A stretch of 20,350 nucleotides of DNA, taken from assembly GCA_051453625.1 (NCBI GenBank), contig JBOZIK010000001.1, positions 196,455,266 to 196,475,615 on the forward strand, written 5' to 3'. The notes under the pieces are model-generated. The model did not search any database, was not told the origin of the DNA, and saw only the letters and a list, made by a program, of their open reading frames with translations. This DNA comes from Welwitschia mirabilis. Its lineage: Eukaryota; Gnetophyta; Gnetopsida; Welwitschiales. Made by a program: the position numbers and the translations under genes. This document shows, in pieces, positions 1 through 10,378 of this stretch (positions within the stretch are counted from its first letter, which is position 1; each line of letters opens with the position of its first letter).

Positions 1-284
1 CAATTCTTCTCTATTTAAATTATACACAAACATAGTAACGAAACCCCAAAGGAAGTCTTAACTTGGATTACCATTGCAAAAAGAGGAAAACAACCTTACT
101 CTTCTAAAAGTAGGTATGAACCTTTTTTTCCTTCTTTATTTTTCTAAAAAACTTAGTCCCACCAATTTTTCTACTCTTGATGATGCTCCTAAAAATATTG
201 CAAGTTCTTCTCTTTCTTATAAAATAAGATCCAATGAAAACTCTTTGAATGAAACTATTATTTCTTCCCTCCCATGCTTAAATT

Positions 285-800
285 TACCTTTTGAAATGTT
301 AGAGGCATTTCAAACCTCTCTAGGAAATATGTCATTAAGCTCTTTTTATTATATCATGGTAGCTTCATTAAGTCCTAGGATTATAAGAGATTTAAATTAC
401 TTTGTTAGAAAGTCTTTTATCTTCTTAAGCTATATCTTTTCATCACAACTGTTTTACCACTAATCATGCTATAGAAAAGGGTGAAGCATCCATCCTCCTT
501 CATAACACTTTCTTTCTTCCATTGTTGATAATGGGGAAGGTCACACTCATGTAATTTGGATTCATCTTCAAATTCAAAATTTTTCAATAAGAATATGCAA
601 CATATATGCCCCTATCACTTCTATTAAAAGGATTATCCTTTGGGAATGGTTTAACTCTGATATCCCTCATGGTAATTAGATTATCTTTGGTGATTTTAAA
701 TTTCTTAAAATTTTCTAGGATAATCTTTATAGTCCTCTATCTAATGGAATATCCAAGAGCTCAGAAGCTAGCTTTGTCTAAAAAATAAATGGAATTGTTT
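285..800 (+). pseudogene. LINE A endonuclease domain remnant
   Basis: Remnant of the endonuclease that nicks target DNA for LINE priming. The N-terminal motif NVRGISNLSRKY is readable near 290-335, but the expected Trp just before it is TGA. The second catalytic block reads GDFKFLK at 689-709, where copy B and the family have GDFN. The Asn-to-Lys change would remove a core active-site residue. Several frameshifts and stops separate the blocks, including TAG where Trp is expected after the GDF block; that TAG is shared with copy B. No intact product is possible. Confidence 0.8.
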
Positions 801-1379
801 TGACCCCATTTCCTAGTCCTTCATAAGCCCTTCTCACTTCTTCACTTTAAAAGGCATTAGATCCTAAGGAAAATTTACTTTGTAGTGTTTTGGAAAATTC
901 TACCTTTATTCTTGTAATTTTTTTAAAATTTTCAACTTTTCCTCCACTCAGCAAAGTGCTTTATCTAATCACCTTTCCCTTTCTTTTCAATAAGCTTTAG
1001 CAACCCATAGCCTATTCTCAAGAAAAGGAATTATTTTATCTTAAACACTTCTTAGGCTCATTTTAAAAAAGCAAATCAACTTATCTCTTCTATTTGAAAC
1101 ATGTCTAATTATTTAGGTAACTCTTCTTTAGAGGAGAAGCATAACAACTAGAAAAGAAGCTATATTAGACTAATAGCTTATGCTAGATGATTTGGCAAAC
1201 TCCTATAGCTAAGGAGAGAAGAAATTGAAGAATTTCTTTTAAAAAATTCTTAGATAAAAAGAAAAAAATCCATCATTTAATAACCCAATAGATTTGCCTT
1301 GAGTGCATGTCTTAACCTTGTTCATCAAAACCTTTAGCAAATAAATATGTTAAAAGCTAGATAGTATCTTTTAAAAACT

Positions 1380-1900
1380 AGAGCTTTGTATCATAAAAAT
1401 TAGTCTTTGGAGAAAGATTCATCTCCATGATTATAACTTTATTTAATAATGCTAAGGCCATCATTATTATTAATGATATTTATTCTTAATTTTCCTATTT
1501 AAAAAGATCTATTCGTCAAGGTTGTCCTCTTTCTCCCTATCTTTATGTTCTTGCAACTGATGCTTTGGGTCATCCTATAAATAAGCAACTCAAATAGGTT
1601 TACTTCATGTCCTTCATCTTTCAAATAGTAAGCAACAAATTTGCAACTGTTACTTTCTTGATGACTCTTTCTTCTTGCTTGAAGACCCTAAAGATGATAT
1701 CAAAGATCTCTTACATTATCTTAACATCTTTTCAAAAGCCTCTGACTCTCTAATCAATTAGGAAAAATCAGCGTTTTATATAAAGTTCTAGTCAAAACCC
1801 TTCTTTCCACTTCTTGGAAAGTGCATCCACCTAAGAGGAATTTTTATATACCTCTTAGCATTTCCTTTGGCTTTCAAGTCATTGGTAGTTGGTCTTGAAT
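1380..1900 (+). pseudogene. LINE A reverse transcriptase domain remnant
   Basis: Central reverse-transcriptase fingers/palm remnant. The block RSIRQGCPLSPYLYVLATDA is readable around 1505-1564 and is closer to the plant L1 consensus (RQGCPLSP) than copy B, which reads CQGCPLSL. The catalytic box is at 1651-1665 as YFLDD, with the paired aspartates at 1660-1665 preserved but Ala of the usual FADD replaced by Leu. Downstream, DPKDDIK follows as in copy B. The frame is interrupted upstream and downstream by stops, so this is a pseudogene. Confidence 0.85.
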
Positions 1901-2499
1901 AATGTTCAAAGAAAAATTAGCAGTTGGACCTCCAAAAAATTATCCTTTTCTAGTAAAACTTTTATTTGTGAAAAAATTCTTTCATCTCATCATGTCTTTC
2001 AATCTTCTTGTGTCACCCCTCTAATGCTTCATATGCTTGGATGAATAAATGACTAAGTGAGTTTATTTGGAAACCTCATGAACCTAGTTTTTGTCATGTT
2101 GCTTGGGGACCTTATTGTAGATGCAGGAAACTATGAGAACTTGGAATGCCCTTCCTCTCCCTTGAAAAAAAGCTATTGCTACAAAATGGATTGTTCATGC
2201 TATTGAGGGTGATGATCCTTGAAAGATCCTCATTCATAATGCTATCTTCGATTCCTCTCTAAGAAGTTATTCTTATTAGAGAGAATCAAGATATTCTAAT
2301 GTGATTTCATCCCTTATCACTTTTTTTAATTCACACTTTTACCTTCTTACAAACCATTTGATCTGCTTGGAGTTTCATTATAGGGTTACTTATCTCTCCC
2401 TCCAAAACTATTAGTTATAGCTCCTCCATTTGGTTCTCTTATTTGAATCTTCCCAATCATTTAATTAGGAAAATAACTTATCTTAGCCCCACTTGAAAA

Positions 2500-3202
2500 G
2501 GGCTAACTCAAATCAAAGATGTTTAGGATACCAATGATAAAGGTCCCTCTTGCTGGAAATTAATCCATAAAAAGTGTAATCTTCCTTCTTCCTTTTCCAA
2601 AAGAATGCACTTGCTTAACTTCCACCTTCAATAAAACATTAATCAAGTTATTCTTTCTGAAGAAGAATCCCTTTGGCTTTGGCCAAATAACACTCCCTTT
2701 CTTAGCTACACTAATAAAATAGGCTATAGACATGAGCTCTCTTCCAATCAAAAGCTTCTCAAGATTAATCACCTTTGGTTTGTTAACTTTTTTCAAGAGA
2801 CTTGGCTTCAAGTTTATCTCTAGTTCTTGGAAAATTCAAACAACCCTTTAGGTAGCTTTCTTCATTTGGTGTCTTCTCCATAAAGATCTACCCCTGAGTG
2901 AATGCTTGATGAAAATAGGACATAATCAACCTTTTTGTCCTTATTGCACTAGTAAAAAATCCTTGCATCATTTCTTTTGGCATTGTAAAGTTATTGCTTC
3001 TAGTTGGAATTGGTTTTATAAATGTTTTGGCTGGTTTGATGTTTCCTTTTCTCTTTGCATTTTTGGCATTGGCTACATTTCTTCAAACAAAACTCAGATT
3101 CTATGGGACACTATGAGGTGTAGTCTATTTTTTGAATTATGGAAGAAGCACAATAATGGTATTTTTTCTAGTAAATACTATGGACTCTTTTCTCCTTCAT
3201 AG
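2500..3202 (+). pseudogene. LINE A C-terminal zf-RVT region remnant
   Basis: C-terminal zinc-binding reverse-transcriptase region typical of plant LINEs and LINE-derived RNase H-like proteins. The segment DTNDKG...CWKLI lies near 2527-2565 and is preceded by TAG where the family has Trp. A longer open stretch at 2906-3202 holds CPYC, then seven residues, then HHFFWHC, so the full CxxC...H...C set is present here, unlike copy B. It continues with a W/ER-type tail (LWKKHNNGIF). The open stretch has no proper start and is only a surviving piece of the domain. Confidence 0.85.
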
Positions 3203-3358
3203 GAGTTTTTAATAGTGTTTTCTCTTTTACTTTATTTTTAGTTTTGTAACAAGTCCCATAGCCATTGGCTCTCTTTAAAATGTGAAGAATGGCTTCTTTG
3301 TATGAAATTTAGGATTGACCCTCCTTATATGACTCTTTAAGCTTTTAAGAAAACTTAG

Positions 3359-3373
3359 AATAAGCTAGTGAGA
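3359..3373 (+). repeat. 3' target-site duplication of the LINE, unit A
   Basis: AATAAGCTAGTGAGA directly follows the LINE A 3' tail. It is identical to the 3' copy after LINE B (14566-14580) and differs by one base from the empty site in unit C (19691-19705). The matching 5' copy would lie outside the window. Confidence 0.8.
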
Positions 3374-3494
3374 ACTTGATGCATAGGTTCATTTCATGTT
3401 TATGAGTTAAACATCTTGGGTTTGAATCTTTAGACTTGTGGGTTGGCTTATGGTTCTTAATCATATCTTTAAAGCACAACTAGATGTTGGCTAG
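3371..3494. other. Unit A flank between LINE and gap (copia leader/LTR-side sequence)
   Basis: About 120 bp collinear with 14577-14702 in unit B. The last 75 bp are identical to B, while the first 45 bp carry most of the differences. On the minus strand it begins with the decayed primer-binding-site-like motif described for units B and C. It stops at the N run. Confidence 0.75.
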
Positions 3495-3594
3495 NNNNNN
3501 NNNNNNNNNNNNNNNNNNNNNNNNNNNNNNNNNNNNNNNNNNNNNNNNNNNNNNNNNNNNNNNNNNNNNNNNNNNNNNNNNNNNNNNNNNNNNN
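3495..3594. other. Assembly gap (100 N)
   Basis: A run of exactly 100 N, a conventional placeholder for unknown length. Flanking bases match 14702 and 16448 of unit B, so the missing piece in A corresponds to about 1745 bp of B (14703-16447). In B that stretch contains the promoter, the whole small secreted-protein gene and the dioxygenase relic. Confidence 0.95.
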
Positions 3595-4018
3595 ATGGCG
3601 ATTGATGGTTACTTAAGGGTAAAAGCAGGGAACGAAGCAAGAAATGTGATTGAAGTTGCAGGGGCATAACTGCTGCCAGTCTAAGATTAGCGTCCTTTCA
3701 TAAACCGTGTGCTGAGACTCCTTCCTTCCTCACATACGTCTTTAACATAGGGTGACCCTAGACTGGCAGCAGAGGTTGCAGATAAGGATTCAAATGGATT
3801 TGGTGCGCCCCGTGAGTTGTTATTGAATGCCGTTCAAGTTTAGGTTGATTGTCAATTTGTCACTGTTACCGACATGTCAAAGCAAAGTATACATATGTAA
3901 TTGCCATATATTGCTATTTCAAAAGCCTAGTGCGCATGAAAAATAAGATGGTAAAAGTTTTTGTAATAAACGCATTTGGTAGATGATATTTAAGAATCAA
4001 AATTACTCTTGTTATAAA
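3595..4018 (+). repeat. Distal flank of unit A, duplicated at 16448-16871
   Basis: These 424 bp align without gaps to 16448-16871 with 11 differences by my count (about 97%), ten of them transitions. The segment holds the end of an open frame, a 103-bp inverted repeat at 3670-3772, and a short continuation of the frame to TAG at 3841-3843. The match ends only because unit B runs into its second N gap. Confidence 0.9.
3670..3772. repeat. Inverted repeat, unit A (20-bp arms, about 63-bp spacer)
   Basis: Arm CTGCTGCCAGTCTAAGATTA (3670-3689) pairs with 3753-3772, whose reverse complement is CTGCTGCCAGTCTAGGGTCA. Two mismatches and one G-U pair fall near the inner end. It is flanked by near-identical 9-mers AAGTTGCAG (3653-3661) and AGGTTGCAG (3773-3781). 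The same structure is at 16523-16625. It could be a small MITE-like insertion or a structured RNA segment. Confidence 0.65.
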
Positions 4019-4178
4019 CGATATAAATTCTCATGTGATAAGATTTCAATAACCCATCAAATTACTGTAATTCTTGGATATGCAACATTCAAGAAAAAAA
4101 ATAAAAAATCTAACCCAATACAAGCTTAGTGATGTGTTACTTAAAGTGCTAGTAAAACCTTATAAGAGACCTATACTT

Positions 4179-4228
<50 letters not shown>
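4179..4228. repeat. Compound microsatellite (TA)10(GA)15
   Basis: Perfect TA dinucleotides at 4179-4198 pass directly into perfect GA dinucleotides at 4199-4228. This is a typical plant compound microsatellite and is likely length-polymorphic. Confidence 0.95.
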
Positions 4229-4230
<2 letters not shown>

Positions 4231-5521
4231 GGAGATTTTGTAAAACAAAGAAATAAAACATAAAAATCATAGAAGATTTTTGGTAAAACCATACATGGTA
4301 AAACAGAAAACCATGTATCAAAATAAAAAATTTTAGACTTATGCCTCACCAACATATTCATGGAAATAAAACTCTCCAAAAATCATAAAAGCTTCTTAGT
4401 AAAACCATGCAACATAATAAACCTTTATAGGAGCTTTTGGGTAACACTATTCAACACAAACCTTGAACCTCGAAGAAATTGCATAACGAAATAATGAATT
4501 GCAAAGGCAATAAATCAAGAGCTCAATAGGATGATGAAACCCTATAAATGAAGATCACTTTAACATTGCTTCTCAAGTCTAAGGTTTACGGACTTCTCTT
4601 CACAGAGTGGATTTAAGATGCATAGACATAAAGCTTAGAGAGTGAGGTGGATCAAAGTTTAAAGTTCCATATAAACTTACTAGAGGCCTTCATTGTTGGT
4701 TAAAGATACATCAGGAAATGATAGAGTGGATGCAAACTCACCATAGGCCTTCTTCGATGGTGGAAGAAAGAACAATGTGCTGATTTCAAACTCGTTTTCT
4801 TCTCTGTTCCCATTTGCATCATGGATGCATGTGGAATGGCATGCATGATGCCACATATGCATATAGATCAAGGCTTTCCTAAATTCTCCAAATTGAGGGC
4901 AAATTTGTAGAATTTAATCCCCACATTTATTAGGAGAGCTTTTTAGTCATAGACATATCCTGTGTATTACAAGCTTACTACTAAAGTTGGAATTTTGAAA
5001 AGTTTATTCTTAAAACCTATATTTCCATCTAAAAAAATATTTTTCAGAAGAAGATTCTTCCAACACATTTTTAGTTTCCTATTAATACATGACTTGGATA
5101 TATAATATCCCAAAGCACATGTTTAATGCTTTCTAGACTTTAGTAAACTAAGCAAAAAAGCTAGTTCATTCTTAAATTTTAGAAACATTTCCTAAGAGGG
5201 ACATCATAATGAATAAGGGGCTTTCAATAAAATATTTTATGCTTTCATCAAGCTTTAGATTTTCAAATATCTTGAAAGATTTCTTTCTATAAATTTTTAG
5301 ATCAATCTAGATCCCATCCTTTATCCAATAAGACATGTATGTTACATTGAGGTGTAATCTAAGAATGAGCTCTACAAATCAAAAGATGTTTAAGAAGTGC
5401 GCCATCATGCAAGTTGCATTCTTCTAACCTAAAGCTAATAATACTATAGTATTCATACTTGGAAATGATACCTTGAGTGTGATTAAAAATAATTGTTTAA
5501 TGTTTGAAGCCTTGATCTAGA

Positions 5522-5542
5522 TTTTTTTTTTTTTTTTTTTTT
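5522..5542. repeat. Poly-T run (21 T)
   Basis: An uninterrupted run of T. It could be the reverse-strand poly-A tail of an old retroposed fragment, but I recognise no element next to it. Confidence 0.8.
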
Positions 5543-6133
5543 ACATGCTAAGATATAAAAAGATTATTGCTATTATAAGAACCAAATTGTCCTAATGGCA
5601 AAACACTCATTTTCATCAAGTGCCAAGCTTTTTTGCTACATTACTCTACAAGATAGAGAAGGCTCTAAAGGAAAGTAACCACCATAAAAAATGAATCACG
5701 AGATTTTGTAAGAAAGACTAGAAGGACATCATTGTAAGTTAAAATAGATAATTTTAAATCTAAGAGAAGGAAAACATTAATGAAAGGGGAGTTATCTAAG
5801 ACACAACTTTCCTCACTCCTCTAATAGTAGCTGCACTTTCCTCATCGTGATTAAATTAAGTTGTCAAAAAATAAAAAGTTGAGAAATAGTTATGCCCTAG
5901 GAGTTATCTAAGACACAAATAGTTATCAAAGCTACAACTATCTATTACAACTTATTATTAAAGGAAAAAAAAGAAAGAGAAATCAGAAGAAAAATATTTG
6001 AGTCTATGATGGAATGTGAATTTAAATATTTTCAATTCAATAGCAATGTATAGTCATTAATATTTGTTTTAGTTAAGAGAAAGCTTTAAAAGTTTTAAAA
6101 TCATTTCATATTACCTTAAGAATTTGATAAATA

Positions 6134-6306
6134 CACGCGTTAAGAATTTGAGGCGTTTAAAATACATGCCTTAAGAGCTTAAAAAAATTCGCCTTTCTTT
6201 TAAGGCGTTTTTGAATTGGGAACTGCTTTTAAAGCGTTTGTTAAAGAAACGCCCTAAAGTTTTATGACAATAAACGCCTTAAACGGTCCTATACTAAAGG
6301 CCTAAA
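6134..6306. repeat. Cluster of alternating GCGTTT / AAACGC motifs
   Basis: About nine variants of a short motif, consensus TTAAGGCGTTT and its reverse complement, occur within about 170 bp in both orientations: near 6136, 6151, 6168, 6190, 6202, 6231, 6248, 6273 and 6297. Some form small palindromes, for example CGCCTTTCTTTTAAGGCG at 6190-6207. Dense, two-way short motifs rich in CG inside AT-rich DNA resemble the subterminal transposase-binding regions of CACTA-type DNA transposons. No transposon ends were found. Confidence 0.5.
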
Positions 6307-6575
6307 GAAACATATAAATTTAGAGTGTAATAGGATGTGAATGCTCCTCTTCCTACTATCTCTATTTTTTGGATAAGCATTTCTTTGATTTTCATTCCCC
6401 TTATTCATTCTTTCAAAATTTTAGATGATGGCCATCTTTTTAGCCCTTCATTTCTGCTTTTGTATAGTCCCTTTTTTAGTTCTGTAGCCTCACAACCACT
6501 AAATTCTAAATCCTTTTATTTGCCCCTTCTTTGTAACCTTTGCAGGTTTCTTAGGCCTCCTCTTAAAGGGTGAAT

Positions 6576-6868
6576 TTGGCCCCATTCAATAGTTTTTTCC
6601 CCATTTTATAAAACTATTTTTTAATAAAGCCATTTCTTGTTTTTTAATTAAATAATAAACTTTTCTAACTATTTACTTTACAAAAATGTTTATTATTTTT
6701 AGTTTAATAATAAAATTTTTTATTTGCCCCATTTGATAGTTTTTTAATTTTATAAAACTTTATTATTTCTAATTAAATAGTAAACTTTTTTATTAGCCTC
6801 ATATGGTTTTTTTCCATTTTATAAAATTATATTTTATGTTTTCAATTACATAATAAACTTTTTCAAAA
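6576..6868. repeat. Three diverged AT-rich tandem units
   Basis: Three related stretches begin at about 6576, 6722 and 6793. Each opens with a TTGGCCCC-, TTTGCCCC- or TTAGCCTC-like block, followed by a T-rich run, ATTTTATAAAA and then AATAAACTTTT. Unit lengths differ (about 146, 71 and 76 bp) through indels. No function is visible. Confidence 0.6.
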
Positions 6869-8289
6869 CATTTTTATTTTAAATAAAAATTAAATAAAAA
6901 TAGATAATACTATCCATGGCAAATTATTGACTAGGGCTTTGCCTTTTACCCAAAAAAAAAAAGAAAAAAGAAAAAAGAAAGAAAAAATGATGACAATGTT
7001 AAGTACTGCAGGTGGTTGTGAGGTGATCACATAATGTAACCATGTTTATGAAAGTGTTGTGTGTGAGAGCTACTCCATAAAGGTTAATAAATGATGGAAA
7101 ATAAGTTATGATATTTAATGTTAATAGGCCAAGTAACTAAATAAATCTTAAAGACATAAAAATGCTTTGGTAAGATGGAATTGTTGTGAAAACAAGTCTA
7201 CATTAAGATTCCATCTAACCAGATTTATAACCTAGAATGTGTATTTTACCCACACCAATATTTTGCAAAGGAAAAAGTTATTGTCTCCGTGTTGCTTTTA
7301 GAGAAGAGTTGTAATATTATGTATTAGTCTTATAAGCATGCTATTAACCATGGAAGTTTAGCATCCATGTTGATCGAGGGATGGGTTGTATCTTCTACAG
7401 TGTCATGTAATGAAGACATAGGAAAAGTAGTTACACATTACCAAGTGTCAACATGTTACCATTTAATGATTGTAAAATTATGTCACATGAAAGTCCCTTT
7501 CTAGGCACTTGTAATTGGTATTATATAATGGTAAATTTTGAAACACTATTGGAGCCATGATTCTTCACCACATATGGACTTACATTCCATGGTTGGTGAT
7601 ATATGAATTGGCTTCATGTGTAATAGCTACTTGTTCATTAGTTGCATGGCATAAGCGAGAGAGATTGTTAAATCTATGGAATGTGTCATCTTCATGAAAC
7701 AAGGATGAAGGTGAGTTGCATCATATTTAAGTTATTATGCATATGAGTAATGCCTAATAACTCTAAGTGTAATGAAAAGTAAGATAGTTAGGTTTTTTGA
7801 GTGCCAATGTGAATAAGTAAACAAATTGAGAAAAATTAAGGATAAGCATCAAGCAAAAAAAAAAAAATGTTTTCTAAAATGGTACAAGATTCTTAAGTTC
7901 TATATTATAGCAAGTCTTTGTAGTGACAACACACATTTTTAAATATTAAATAGAATACAGTGGTAAATTTTATGTCTAATGATCATAGAGAGGGGATGTT
8001 AGATAAAGTTAGTTATTACGTTAATAATATCATTAATAATAGGATTAAATATTATAAGTGACCCTTTGCTAAGGTCATATCCTATCATAGTAATAATATA
8101 TATATTGTTTTCTAATATCTAAAACATAATAATAAGTTGTAATGTATCTTCCACATCCTAATAGTTCTAACATAATTAATACCTTCTTATACATGAATCC
8201 TTTAATGTCATTTAGGTTTCATGTATTTTCTCTTCATCTACCCCCTTCTATAACTTTTGAGCTTTTCAATATTGATTCTGCATATGAGA
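6869..8289. other. AT-rich spacer, no gene recognised
   Basis: Contains an A-rich run with interspersed G at about 6951-6987 and another at 7855-7867. No credible open frame or RNA gene was found. If the minus-strand copia relic to the right were complete, its reverse transcriptase and RNase H would lie here, but I could not recognise them, so that half is lost or beyond recognition. Confidence 0.5.
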
Positions 8290-8760
8290 TTTTGTTTTTA
8301 CATTCATGTCTTATAGCCCTCTTTCTACATTAGGACTATTCTAAGATGTAAATATGAGATGGAACTTACACTTCAATAACAACTTTTGGAATTTGACCAT
8401 CTAAACCACCATGTGAATAATTATTTAATAAGTAAACAATAGTCATGATGATTTTAGCCACAAATTATTTGGTAAGTTTGATTATGTAATTAAGATTCAT
8501 AACATTTATAAAATGGTTCTATTTTACTTCTCTTCCACTACATTTGATTGTTGAGTTTTAAGAATCATTTTGAAATGACTAATATATTTTTCTTAATAAA
8601 AACTTTTAAATTCATGGGAGCTATTTTCATCTGCATTATTAGTTATAGATAAATTCATTCTCAACTCTAGCTTGAAAATTCTTTAAAAATTAAAATCTTT
8701 TATCCTTTAACTTCAAAGTATACAATCATATTTGCTTATAATAACCACCAAGAAAAGTAG
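8290..8760 (-). pseudogene. copia integrase core remnant, unit B
   Basis: Minus-strand pieces in order: ADENSSHEFKSFY (about 8645-8598, the D-N-G-x-E-F block with G lost), QQSNVVEE (8553-8530, the P-Q-Q-N-G-V-V-E-R block), NRTIL, then MTIVYLLNNYSHGGLDG (8446-8397). These are the landmark blocks of copia integrase, which joins the element's cDNA to the genome. Catalytic residues are partly gone and stops intervene. Confidence 0.75.
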
Positions 8761-8859
8761 TAAAATAAAATTCTACTTCTATTAAGAATGACTTATGGAA
8801 TCATTCAAAAAAATCCATAAATTCAAGTTTATTAAGTGCCAGAAAACTATTTTTTTCTT

Positions 8860-9300
8860 CTTAAAAGTAAATCTCCTACTTTTACTTATAACACATTTAA
8901 AAGAAAATCTAAAAGAAACTATAAATTTGAAAATAATACTATTATTAACAAGAATGTTTTGTTCTTTATTAATTATGTGTCTAAGTTGTGTATGTGAAAC
9001 CATAGCTGCTTCATCTCCTCTATTGTGTATGCACCTTCTATTTGTGTGTCAACATGAATAACATACATCAATACTCCATGCAACCATGGACTTTCAACAT
9101 TGTCTTTCTATTGATCCTCTAAGAGCTCTTTTTAATGCTTACTATGCATTCATAATATCTAGTTGTCCAATGAAGATTATGTTCTTTGTAATAGAATAAA
9201 CATGTTTAATATCTTATAATATTAGAGTTTAACTATAATTACTCCTCAAGACCATAGAACCTATATCTTTATTTTCACATTGATGATGATCTCCTCCATA
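8860..9300 (-). pseudogene. copia protease-linker / GAG-pre-integrase remnant, unit B
   Basis: Minus-strand reading gives GGDHHQCENKDIGSMVLRS (about 9290-9240), then DIKHVYSITKNIIFIGQLDI (about 9210-9150), then HTQLRHIINKEQNILVNN and FKCVISKSRRFTFKKKK (8995-8850). These correspond to the segment after the copia protease and to the pre-integrase motif with its HxxxxH and Cys, where one of the expected cysteines is missing. Stops between blocks show that it is dead. Confidence 0.75.
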
Positions 9301-9548
9301 TAAAAAACAATCTAAAATAGATTTATAAAAAGTAATCATCATCTCATTAAAATAAATATGAAACACTACTGTAGAGCTTGGTATCTATACATTAAATACA
9401 AAATACTCTAAATAGTGCATCTCATTTCCTTATATTAATAGTGGAATGTTAACTTTTAGAACTTAAATTTTGATGAGCTTCAAATGCTTTCTTCTTTTTT
9501 TGACATCACCCTTGTGTTTGTGTGTTTTTTAGATGTGAATAATACTTT

Positions 9549-10020
9549 TTAACATGTGCTTTTGTTTTCCTCTCCTTTTTTCAGTAATAGGAGTAAATAA
9601 TTTTTATCGATGAGATTAACCTCTTCTCTTACTTTTTCCACATCCTTCTCTATAGGAACACCATCTTTTTGTAAGAAGGGCCTTTGTAAATGTTTCATTA
9701 ACTTTGAAGCTACAAATGTTAAGGGTAACATTTTTCTTACCAATAGATGGTAGAATGTAAGCCATAACATTCTCAAATTTAGTAAGTAATGGGATTATAA
9801 TAGTTGTGATGCACAAGTTCTTTATGAATCGAACACTTGAATCACCTGTATGAAACGTGTTTTACATTTCATTTAAATGATTTAAGAACTTTATCCCTTT
9901 CTTCATCTTCATCTTGAACACTTGGTTGAGTGCCAGAAACTTGTTGATAATGGATGAATAATCCTATTTATCTTTTATCTTCTACTAAATTTCGTGTATC
10001 ATCACCATCAAAATCACTTT
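9549..10020 (-). pseudogene. copia gag (UBN2-like) remnant, unit B
   Basis: On the minus strand the pieces KGIKFLNHLNEM, then LCITTIIIPLLTKFENV, then ILPSIGKKNVTLNI follow each other. They match the helical gag region of copia elements (M-x-E-G...H...M, then L-P-x-x-F-E-x-V). Frame changes and TAA/TAG codons break it. The segment nearest 9549 stays open (MRMLW... frame to TAA) but in another frame from the conserved block. Gag would have formed the virus-like particle of the element. Unit C has the homologous remnant. Confidence 0.7.
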
Positions 10021-10170
10021 AGCATACATTTATCTTTTTTATTAATCACCCCATTAGAAAAATAACATTCTAAAAATTAATAAGATAATATTATCATATT
10101 TTATGTTAATTTTGAGAGTTACATAAACTTATGATTCATATTAATAGTATACTAATATATCATATATAAT

Positions 10171-10185
10171 AATAAGCTAGTAAGA
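10171..10185 (+). repeat. 5' target-site duplication of LINE B
   Basis: AATAAGCTAGTAAGA lies just before the LINE body. It matches the 3' copy at 14566-14580 at 14 of 15 positions, and the uninterrupted site of unit C (19691-19705) at 14 of 15. A length of 15 bp is normal for LINE insertion. Confidence 0.85.
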
Positions 10186-10378
10186 TAATCAAAGAGGGAA
10201 TGATATAGTGTGAAAAAATGCTCTACAGCTCTACTCTTAAGATTTTTCTCAAAATATCTTCTAAATATTCACATGTTCTTGCATGTGGATACATGTATTT
10301 GCATGTTACTCTGAAAGCTTTAGATCTCCTAGCACTACATTCCTATAGGCTTTTTGGGGGTTCCTTCCCCTTGAAACC

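Larger units (their letters stand above)
1..3358 (+). mobile_element. LINE/L1-type retrotransposon, copy A (dead, left end outside window)
   Basis: Non-LTR retrotransposon relic running left to right. Base 1 corresponds to about 11203 of the more complete copy B, so ORF1 and the 5' end lie outside the window. Order seen: apurinic-type endonuclease (about 285-800), reverse transcriptase (about 1380-1900), and a C-terminal zf-RVT region (about 2500-3202). The 3' end is an A-rich tail ending in AAAACTTAG, followed by the target-site copy 3359-3373. By eye it matches copy B at roughly 88-91%, with indels and many stops in every frame, so it cannot encode a working element. It shares its 3' junction and downstream flank with copy B, so the two are products of segmental duplication rather than two insertions. 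Confidence 0.9.
4019..6120. other. AT-rich spacer, no gene recognised
   Basis: I see no convincing coding region on either strand. Within it: a related pair of about 45-bp segments at 4262 and 4378 (116 bp apart, core AGTAAAACCATG or GGTAAAACCATAC, with a weaker third copy near 4150), the (TA)n(GA)n microsatellite, and a 21-T run at 5522-5542. Short open frames here have no family resemblance. It is probably degraded repeat DNA. Confidence 0.6.
8290..10185 (-). mobile_element. Ty1/copia retrotransposon relic, unit B (gag to integrase, dead)
   Basis: LTR retrotransposon remnant reading right to left, with domains in the normal copia order: gag of the UBN2 type (about 10020-9550), protease/linker and pre-integrase (about 9300-8860), and integrase core (about 8760-8290). 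The primer-binding side continues beyond the LINE at 14578-14594, because the LINE is inserted in the copia leader in opposite orientation. Every domain has stops and frame changes. Reverse transcriptase and RNase H were not found to the left. About 1.1 kb of it (9090-10185) is repeated in unit C. Confidence 0.8.

Noticed and set aside
74-463. Open frame of 129 codons
   Set aside because: It begins at TTG and crosses the ORF1-endonuclease part of LINE A in a shifted frame; the true endonuclease pieces are in another frame.
2560-2811. Minus-strand open frame of 83 codons
   Set aside because: It is antisense to the zf-RVT region of LINE A.
6337-6573. Plus-strand open frame rich in Leu, Ser and Pro
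   Set aside because: It starts at GTG, sits in T-rich spacer, and has no domain, promoter or conserved copy.
8795-9061. Plus-strand open frame of 88 codons
   Set aside because: It is antisense to the copia pre-integrase remnant and has no family resemblance.
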